Positions 57,366 to 64,000 of a stretch of DNA of 64,000 bases are shown here, piece after piece. Under the pieces are notes generated by a model. It searched no databases and had not been told where the DNA came from. It saw only the letters and a program-made list of their open reading frames with translations. Each line of letters opens with the position of its first letter. Position 1 is the stretch's first letter. The translations under genes and the position numbers were made by a program. The stretch is from a virus, in IMG/VR virus record IMGVR_UViG_3300022752_000027, positions 59,736-123,735 of that record; one strand, written 5' to 3'.

Positions 57366-57876
57366 ACTATTTGATATATCTAACGGTAAAGTAATTCCTA
57401 CGGAACATTGCCATACTCTTGAGACATTACGACGACTTATGGACATGTATCCTGATAACTATCTTAAGATCTATCAGTATTTGTTTTACATGACTTGTCC
57501 TAATCCAGATACTAACCCATTCTTTAATACAGTTGATACAGATAGGGAGGAGATTATACTAGCAGAGATTGATGCTGATTTTAGTCCTGAGGAGGATGGT
57601 ATACCACAAGCAATTGACTTCTGTAGGAAACTATATGAAACCCCTACAATGAGGGCATATAATGGTATCAAAAGGGCACTAGATAATATTGCTACCTATA
57701 TGAATAATACATCTATTACAGATGGTAGGGATGGTAATATCAACCAGATTAGAGCTATGGCTAAGGACTTTGATGCCATTAGGCAGTCATATAAGGGTGC
57801 TTTACGTGATATGCAGGATGAACAGAAGAGTCACGTAAGGGGTGGCACAGGTCTAGCATACGACCAAAACATGTAA
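57355..57876 (+). CDS. Hypothetical protein, 173 aa
   Basis: Starts MTIKLFDISNGKVIPTEHCH, helical middle (YLFYMTCPNPDTNPFF) and a C-terminal helix rich in charged residues (FDAIRQSYKGALRDMQDEQ). Found directly before the large terminase gene (1 base gap), where small terminase or packaging factors usually lie. Candidate small terminase by position only. Confidence 0.55.
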   Translation: MTIKLFDISNGKVIPTEHCHTLETLRRLMDMYPDNYLKIYQYLFYMTCPNPDTNPFFNTVDTDREEIILAEIDADFSPEEDGIPQAIDFCRKLYETPTMRAYNGIKRALDNIATYMNNTSITDGRDGNINQIRAMAKDFDAIRQSYKGALRDMQDEQKSHVRGGTGLAYDQNM

Positions 57877-57877
57877 T

Positions 57878-60094
57878 ATGCAGCAAGAATTCTACACAAA
57901 TATTCCTGTATATGAGAACGGAGTATGGACGGATATCACCTTTAACTCTCAGATGGAGTTTAGGGATTACTTGCTTACCCTATTTAAAGTTCCTGGAGAA
58001 TATGAATTTGATGAAACTAGTCTAAAGTTTAATGAATTAGCTAAGCTTTTTAATACACAAGGGTTCTACTGTGTACATCCTGAGGGAACTAAAGACTTTC
58101 GTGCATTCTGGGATACTGAAAAACAGAAGTGTAGGAAAGGGGTATTCTTTATAAATGGGGATAAGAAATGGTATCTGTCTCGTGATTACTATATGTGGCT
58201 AAACTTTCTACCGATCTTTAACAAGGAGATACAGAAGTTTGGTTTTGCTGATATACGTGATGCACAGTATCATATGGCATTATATGAAATACTTGCTGAA
58301 TTAAATCATAAGCATGCAGCCATATTAAAGAAACGTCAGATAGCTAGTTCCTACTTTCATGCTGGTAAGTTTATAAATCAGGTATGGTTTGAAGAAGGGG
58401 TTACTTTAAAGATGGGAGCCAGTCTTAAAGATTATATCAATGAGAAAGGTACTTGGAAGTTTCTTAATGAGTACGAAGCATTCCTGAATAAACATACTGC
58501 TTGGTATAGACCTATGAATCCCCATAAGACACTCTTCTGGCAACAGAAGATTGAGATTGATACGTACGTTGGGGCACAGAAAAGAAAATCTGAGGTAGGA
58601 TTAAAAGGAGTTATACAAGGTATGTCCTTTGAAAAGGATCCTACAAATGGTGTCGGTGGTCCATGTAAATTCTTTTTTCATGAGGAAGCAGGTATTGCAC
58701 CTAAGATGGATACAACCTTTGAATTCATCAGACCTGCTATGAAATCTGGTATGACCACTACAGGTATGTTTATAGCTGCTGGTTCTGTCGGTGACCTTAG
58801 TCAATGTGAACCATTGAAGAAAATGATTACTAGACCAGATGCAAATGACATCTATAGTGTAGAAACAGATCTTATAGATGAGCTAAATACCATAGGAAGG
58901 TCAGGACTATTCATACCTGAGCAATGGTCAATGCCACCTTACATTGATAGATATGGTAATTCACAGGTTGCAGATGCATTAAAAGCATTAGATGAACAAT
59001 TTGCTACTTGGAAAAGAGAACTGGATCCCCAAGATTATCAGTTACGTATATCTCAGCATCCTAGAAATATCAAAGAAGCATTTGATTTTAGAACTGTATC
59101 TGTATTTCCTGCTCATCTTGTTACCGCACAGACTAGAAGAATTGAAGATAAGATGTATGCCTATGAGCATCTAGAACTATATAGAGATGAGAGAGGTGCT
59201 ATACAATCTACTGAAAGCAATAAGTTACCAATTCGGGAATTTCCAATAACTAAAGATACTGAAGATAAAACTGGTGTTATTGTAGTATGGGAAAGGCCAG
59301 TAAAGGATCCTGAGTTTGGAATGTACTATGCATCTGTTGACCCCGTAGGAGAAGGTAAGACAACTACCTCAGAATCACTGTGTTCCATATATGTATACAA
59401 GACAGCTGTTGAGGTAACTAAAAACAAAGGGGATGCAATTGAAACATATATTGAACAGGATAAACTTGTAGCTGCTTGGTGTGGTAGATTTGATGATATC
59501 AATAAAACACATGAACGTTTAGAGATGATGATTGAATGGTATAATGCCTGGACTATTGTAGAAAATAACATTAGTCAGTTTATTAACCACATGATCTATA
59601 GAAAGAAGCAGAGATATCTTGTCCCTAGATCACAGATACTATTCCTTAAGGATATTGGAGCAAATGCTAACGTCTTCCAGGAGTATGGCTGGAGAAATAC
59701 AGGAACTCTGTTTAAGAGTCACATGCTAAGCTATGCTATTGAATTTGTAAAAGAGGAATTATATACTGATACAGATGAAAGTGGAAAGGTATTTAAAACC
59801 GTATATGGTATAGAAAGAATACCAGATCCCATGCTACTTAAAGAGATGATGGCATACAGGGATGGGGTAAACGTCGATAGACTAGTTAGCTTTGCAGCAT
59901 TAGTTGCTTTTGCCAAGGTTCAGCAGGCTAATAGGGGATATAAGAAAAGATATGAGGAATCTGGCACTAAAAAATTGGATAATAATAATAATTTCAGTAA
60001 ATTGAATAGAAGTCCGTTCCGTCATATTGGAGGGACTTCTGGTTCATTTTCAGGAATGAAAGTACCAAAATTACCGTTTAGAAATCTAAGATAA
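57878..60094 (+). CDS. terL: Terminase large subunit
   Basis: The 738 aa protein has the two-part terminase layout. The N-terminal ATPase has a diverged Walker A region near RQIASSYFHAGKFI (about residues 153-166) and Walker B FFFHEEAG (about 264-271). The C-terminal nuclease has an Asp in YYASVDPVGEG (about 481-491) and VENNISQF (about 560-567). It drives DNA into capsids and cuts it. The length is typical of large phage terminases. It lies 3 bases before the portal gene. Confidence 0.85.
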   Translation: MQQEFYTNIPVYENGVWTDITFNSQMEFRDYLLTLFKVPGEYEFDETSLKFNELAKLFNTQGFYCVHPEGTKDFRAFWDTEKQKCRKGVFFINGDKKWYLSRDYYMWLNFLPIFNKEIQKFGFADIRDAQYHMALYEILAELNHKHAAILKKRQIASSYFHAGKFINQVWFEEGVTLKMGASLKDYINEKGTWKFLNEYEAFLNKHTAWYRPMNPHKTLFWQQKIEIDTYVGAQKRKSEVGLKGVIQGMSFEKDPTNGVGGPCKFFFHEEAGIAPKMDTTFEFIRPAMKSGMTTTGMFIAAGSVGDLSQCEPLKKMITRPDANDIYSVETDLIDELNTIGRSGLFIPEQWSMPPYIDRYGNSQVADALKALDEQFATWKRELDPQDYQLRISQHPRNIKEAFDFRTVSVFPAHLVTAQTRRIEDKMYAYEHLELYRDERGAIQSTESNKLPIREFPITKDTEDKTGVIVVWERPVKDPEFGMYYASVDPVGEGKTTTSESLCSIYVYKTAVEVTKNKGDAIETYIEQDKLVAAWCGRFDDINKTHERLEMMIEWYNAWTIVENNISQFINHMIYRKKQRYLVPRSQILFLKDIGANANVFQEYGWRNTGTLFKSHMLSYAIEFVKEELYTDTDESGKVFKTVYGIERIPDPMLLKEMMAYRDGVNVDRLVSFAALVAFAKVQQANRGYKKRYEESGTKKLDNNNNFSKLNRSPFRHIGGTSGSFSGMKVPKLPFRNLR

Positions 60095-60097
60095 GAC

Positions 60098-62845
60098 ATG
60101 CAGATATATAATGCAATGCAAATGAAGGCTGGTGCCAAGGTAGAGTACAATAAAATGGGTACTCTAAACCAGCCAATTCAATTTGTTCCACGTGAAAAAA
60201 AGGACAATGAATGGACAGCTTGGAACTTAGACTGGCTTGAATGGAAGGGACTACAGCATGTTCGTAGAAATGCTAGACGCCTGATGAAGAATTATAAGCT
60301 TGCTAAAGGTATTATAGACAAGGGTGATTATATAATTGAGGAAGATAACGAATATGCAGATCTGCTAGAGGTTTTAACTAAAGAAGATGCATCTGCACTA
60401 GAATTAAAATTCTACCCAATCATCCCTAATGTAATTAATACTCTTGTATCTGAATTTGCTAAAAGAGCAAGTGCCGTATCCTACAGAGCAGTAGATGACA
60501 TTTCATATAATGAACTTCTTGAATTAAAAAGACAAGAAGTTGAACAGGCACTGGTTTATGATGCAGAAAGAGAATTAATGATGAAACTTGCTGAGGATGG
60601 AGTAGACATTGAATCTGAAGAATATCAACAGGCTACATCACCAGAAGCAATTAGACAACTTCCAGAGATTCAAGCATTTTTTGATAAGACTTATAGATCA
60701 TTATCAGAACAATGGGCATCACATCAACATGCTGTTGACGTAGAAAGATTTAAGATAGATGAACTAGAAGAAAGAGCATTTAGAGATATGCTCATTACTG
60801 ATAGGGAATTCTGGCATTTTAGAATGCTTGAGGATGATTATGATGTTGAGTTATGGAATCCAGTTCTTACATTTTATCACAAGTCGCCTGATGTAAGATA
60901 TATATCTCAGGGACAATGGGTAGGAAAGTTTGATATGATGACTGTTGCTGATGTTATTGACCGCTATGGTTGGTTAATGACAGAAGATCAAATGGAAACA
61001 TTAGAACTTATTTATCCGGTAAGATCAGCTGGTTACCCATTGCAGGGATATCAGAATGATGGTACTTACTATGATGGTACTAAACCGCATGATTGGAATA
61101 CAAACATGCCGTCTTTAGGATACCGTCAGTACACATCTATGTGGGATAATACACTACGTGGTGGTGATATTGTAAACTGGATTCTTGCAGATAGTGAGGA
61201 TTACTTTGATATGGGTATGACCAACCTTCTCAGAGTAACTACAGTATACTGGAAATCTCAAAGAAAAGTTGGTCATTTGACTAAAATTGATGATCTCGGT
61301 CAGGTAACAACAGATATTGTTGATGAGGCCTATAGTGTAACTGATAAACCGTTATATAATACTGACCTCTTTAAGAATAAGAGTAAGCAGAATCTTTTAT
61401 TTGGAGAACACATTGATTGGATTTGGATTAATGAAGTATGGGGAGGAGTTAAGATTGGTCCAAACCATCCTACATACTGGGGAACTAATAATCCCGGCGG
61501 TATTAATCCAATCTATCTTGGTATTAATACTAATAATATTGGCCCATTAAAGTTCCAGTTCAAAGGTGATGATACAATTTATGGGTGTAAATTACCTGTA
61601 GAGGGATCTGTATTCTCAGATAGAAATACAAGATCTACATCCCTTGTAGACTTAATGAAGCCATTCCAGATTGGCTACAACATTGTAAATAATCAGATTG
61701 CAGATATTCTTGTAGATGAACTTGGAACAGTAATCTTGTTAGATCAGAATGCTTTACCAAGACACAGTCTGGGAGAAGATTGGGGAAAGAACAATCTTGC
61801 TAAGGCATATGTAGCAATGAAGAACTTCCAGATGTTACCTCTGGATACTTCTATTACTAATACAGAGAATGCTCTTTCATTCCAGCATTACCAAAAGCTT
61901 GACCTTGAACAAACTAATCGTTTAATGTCAAGGATTAATCTTGCTGGATACTTTAAGAATCAAGCATTTGAAGTTATTGGTATTACACCCCAACGTATGG
62001 GACAACAGATATCTCAGCAAACAGCTACTGGTGTTGAGCAATCTGTTAATGCTAGTTATGCTCAAACTGAGGTTTACTTTATGCAACACTCTGATTATCT
62101 GATGCCTAGAGTACATCAGATGAGAACAGATCTTGCACAGTTCTATCAGGCTACTCAACCTTCTGTAAGACTACAATACTTAACTACTACGGAAGAACGT
62201 AAGAACTTTGAGATTAACGGAACAGACCTTCTTCTTAGAGATCTTAATATATTCTGTACAACCAAAGCAAATCACAGAGCCGTAGTAGAACAACTGAAGC
62301 AACTGGCCATTAATAACAATACTACAGGTGCTTCAATCTATGACTTAGGTAAGTTGATGATGGCTGAATCTCTTCCAGATGTTGACCAAGTTCTCAAGAA
62401 GACTGAACAGAAGCAACAGCAGATGCGTCAAGAAGAAATGCAACAACAGCAACAGATGCAGGAACAACAACTGCAGGCTCAGGCTGAAGAAGCAAGACTT
62501 AAAAGAGAATTTGAAGCAGAGCAGAATGATCTTAACAGACAAACTAGACTTCAGGAGGCTAGAATTAGGTCTGCTGGATTTGGTGCTACCGTTGATATTA
62601 ATCAGAATCAGCAATCAGACTATATGGATGCTCTTACTCAGATTAATAAGATGGGTATTGAGAATGAGAACATTAGCCTTCAGAAAGAAAAAGAGCTTAA
62701 CAGAATATCTGAACATAGAGAAAAAATGAATGTTGAGCAGCAGAAACTTAATACGCAAAGAGATATAGCCAATACACAACTGCAAATAGCTAGGGAGAAT
62801 AAGAATAAGTATGATAAAAAGAGCAGCGAGAAAAAGAAAAAATAA
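60098..62845 (+). CDS. Portal protein
   Basis: Large protein (915 aa) directly after terL, as expected for a portal. The helical N-terminal half includes KFYPIIPNVINTLVSEFAKR and the central region has strands and a helical stem. The C-terminal about 140 residues form a Gln-rich coiled coil (QQQMQEQQLQAQAEEARLK), perhaps for internal proteins. It forms the dodecameric ring through which DNA passes. No other family fits the position. Confidence 0.75.
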   Translation: MQIYNAMQMKAGAKVEYNKMGTLNQPIQFVPREKKDNEWTAWNLDWLEWKGLQHVRRNARRLMKNYKLAKGIIDKGDYIIEEDNEYADLLEVLTKEDASALELKFYPIIPNVINTLVSEFAKRASAVSYRAVDDISYNELLELKRQEVEQALVYDAERELMMKLAEDGVDIESEEYQQATSPEAIRQLPEIQAFFDKTYRSLSEQWASHQHAVDVERFKIDELEERAFRDMLITDREFWHFRMLEDDYDVELWNPVLTFYHKSPDVRYISQGQWVGKFDMMTVADVIDRYGWLMTEDQMETLELIYPVRSAGYPLQGYQNDGTYYDGTKPHDWNTNMPSLGYRQYTSMWDNTLRGGDIVNWILADSEDYFDMGMTNLLRVTTVYWKSQRKVGHLTKIDDLGQVTTDIVDEAYSVTDKPLYNTDLFKNKSKQNLLFGEHIDWIWINEVWGGVKIGPNHPTYWGTNNPGGINPIYLGINTNNIGPLKFQFKGDDTIYGCKLPVEGSVFSDRNTRSTSLVDLMKPFQIGYNIVNNQIADILVDELGTVILLDQNALPRHSLGEDWGKNNLAKAYVAMKNFQMLPLDTSITNTENALSFQHYQKLDLEQTNRLMSRINLAGYFKNQAFEVIGITPQRMGQQISQQTATGVEQSVNASYAQTEVYFMQHSDYLMPRVHQMRTDLAQFYQATQPSVRLQYLTTTEERKNFEINGTDLLLRDLNIFCTTKANHRAVVEQLKQLAINNNTTGASIYDLGKLMMAESLPDVDQVLKKTEQKQQQMRQEEMQQQQQMQEQQLQAQAEEARLKREFEAEQNDLNRQTRLQEARIRSAGFGATVDINQNQQSDYMDALTQINKMGIENENISLQKEKELNRISEHREKMNVEQQKLNTQRDIANTQLQIARENKNKYDKKSSEKKKK

Positions 62846-62918
62846 TAAATTCTGACCCTATTTGCTATAAAGTGCCACATTATTATTTTAATGTGCTAAT
62901 CTTTAAAGTTTAAATCTA

Positions 62919-62926
62919 TACTTTTG
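62919..62926 (+). promoter_or_regulatory. Promoter element before gene 62957
   Basis: TACTTTTG matches TAnnTTTG, 30 bases before the ATG. The leader also contains AAAGTTTAAA and AAACCAAC, as at 55271. A TTG at the standard distance is not seen. Confidence 0.45.
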
Positions 62927-62956
62927 TGTATATTGATATTATAAAACCAACAAAAA

Positions 62957-64000
62957 ATGAGTGAAAAAGAAACAGCTACTGCCGAGACTACGTCTATAGA
63001 GCAAGTAGATATTGACCTAGATAGTTTAGACTTTTTAGGGACACCGGGAGCAGAAAACGTTATGCTTCCAGAGGAACAGAAACCTAGTGTATTTTCAAGA
63101 GGATCTGTAGACCTCAGTTTTATTGACAAAGATTCATCTGATGAAAAAGATGAAACAAAGGAACCAGAAGTAAAGATTGATGACGTAATTCAGGAAGTAG
63201 ACCCTGATAGCGACTTTAGACCTAAAGCAGAAACAAAGACGGAAGAAAATCCTGAAACAAAAGCTGGAAGACCTAAGGTAGAAAAGAATGGAATGGCTGA
63301 AGTAGTTAATAAACTAATTGAAGCTGGTAAGATTATTCCATTTGATGATGATAAACCTCTTGAGGAATATTCATTAAAAGACTATCAAGAACTGATTGAA
63401 GCAAACTTTCAAGAAATTGAAAATAAAGTACGTCAGCAAACTCCAATTGAATTCTTTGATTCACTGCCTCAAGAATTGCAATATGCTGCTAAATATGTAG
63501 CAGATGGAGGACAAGACCTTAAAGGTTTATTTAAGGTACTTGCCGCAGCAGAGGAGGTTAGAGAATTAAATCCAACAGTGGAGCAGGACCAAGAACAAAT
63601 TGTAAGAGAATATCTTAAAGTTACTAAGTTCGGAAGTCCAGAAGATATTCAAGAAGAAATTGATGCATGGAAAGATCGTGGGGATCTTGAAGCTAAAGCA
63701 TTGAAGTTCAAACCAAAATTGGATGCAATGCAAGAAGAAGTTGTACAACACAGAGTTGCACAACAAGAACAAATGCGTCAACAACAGCAGCAAGCTGCAC
63801 AACAATACATGGAAAATGTATATAATACTGTAAGTGCTGCTGATATAAATGGACTGAAGCTGGATAAAAAGGTTCAAGGCATGTTATATAATGGTCTTGT
63901 ACAACCAAACTATCCATCTATCTCAGGAAGACCTACTAATATGTTAGGACATCTTCTAGAGAAATATCAGTACGTTGAACCTAACTATCCGTTAATTCTG
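62957..64000 (+). CDS. Capsid scaffold or internal protein, N-terminal part (partial)
   Basis: The frame is open to the window end (348 codons). The N-terminal about 110 residues are acidic and low complexity, followed by KNGMAEVVNKLIEAGKIIP and helices, then a Gln-rich helical part (QQEQMRQQQQQAAQQ). The position after the portal gene and the acidic-helical composition fit a scaffold or internal capsid protein. The rest lies outside the window. Confidence 0.6.
   Translation, partial: MSEKETATAETTSIEQVDIDLDSLDFLGTPGAENVMLPEEQKPSVFSRGSVDLSFIDKDSSDEKDETKEPEVKIDDVIQEVDPDSDFRPKAETKTEENPETKAGRPKVEKNGMAEVVNKLIEAGKIIPFDDDKPLEEYSLKDYQELIEANFQEIENKVRQQTPIEFFDSLPQELQYAAKYVADGGQDLKGLFKVLAAAEEVRELNPTVEQDQEQIVREYLKVTKFGSPEDIQEEIDAWKDRGDLEAKALKFKPKLDAMQEEVVQHRVAQQEQMRQQQQQAAQQYMENVYNTVSAADINGLKLDKKVQGMLYNGLVQPNYPSISGRPTNMLGHLLEKYQYVEPNYPLIL

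Noticed and set aside
1-64000. Stop-codon recoding as in some crAss-like phages
   Set aside because: TAG, TAA and TGA each end well-supported genes (for example TAG at 25060-25062 and 55154-55156), and no gene needs a stop read through.
1-64000. CRISPR arrays, insertion sequences or an integrase
   Set aside because: No regularly spaced direct repeats, no transposase and no recombinase motifs were seen. The short tandem repeats at 29643 and 31370 do not fit a CRISPR array.

Overview
The window is one continuous piece of an AT-rich, tightly packed double-stranded DNA phage genome. Most genes abut or overlap by a few bases. The likely host is a member of the Bacteroidota, for four reasons: promoter-like sites match the TTG...TAnnTTTG pattern of that phylum; Shine-Dalgarno sequences are almost absent; a phage lipoprotein has an SSCKKEE lipobox of the Bacteroidota type; and ClpS and other gene products resemble Bacteroidota proteins. 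The combination of a PolB-type exonuclease, DnaG-like primase, DnaB-like helicase, uracil-DNA glycosylase, AAA ATPase, SF2 helicase, HU/IHF-like protein, large terminase and portal suggests a crAss-like (Crassvirales-type) or related large tailed phage. That placement is inference, because the major capsid protein and RNA polymerase genes are not in view. TAG, TAA and TGA all end genes, so nothing here suggests stop-codon recoding.

Layout. (1) 1-23769, nearly all minus strand: replication, repair and accessory genes. They include the DNA polymerase exonuclease domain (cut by the window edge), two nuclease-like genes, a MoxR-type ATPase paired with an HExxH/VWA protein, primase, ssDNA-binding candidate, AAA ATPase, DnaB helicase, uracil-DNA glycosylase, a radical SAM protein, a GroES-like protein, ClpS, an SF2 helicase and an HNH nuclease, plus many small unknowns. 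One plus-strand gene (13395) sits inside this block with its own promoter and terminator. (2) 23825-25062, plus strand: a metallophosphoesterase and a small protein. (3) 25063-25620, minus strand: four tRNA or tRNA-like genes, two of them abnormal. (4) 25671-30388, minus strand: small early-type genes. Several form single-gene units with repeated leaders and their own terminators, and PhoH follows. (5) 30456-64000, plus strand: the virion and lysis half. It holds fibre-like proteins, six tandem subtilisin-like proteases (34458-47781), a lysis cassette, more modular fibre genes, a terminator and strong promoter near 55.2 kb, an HU/IHF-like protein, a PD-(D/E)XK nuclease, large terminase, portal and the start of a scaffold-like gene.

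How it fits together. The minus-strand half copies and repairs DNA and adjusts the host (Clp protease adaptor, chaperonin-like and MoxR/VWA factors, tRNAs). The plus-strand half builds, decorates and releases particles. The most striking region is the 13.3 kb array of six diverged S8 proteases with intact Asp-His-Ser triads. They lack signal peptides and carry adhesion-like C-terminal domains, and they lie between a tail-fibre gene and the lysis genes. A second notable feature is a 56 bp element made of two 16 bp palindromes exactly 40 bp apart, present at two distant sites (17166 and 25153), probably a phage-specific operator.
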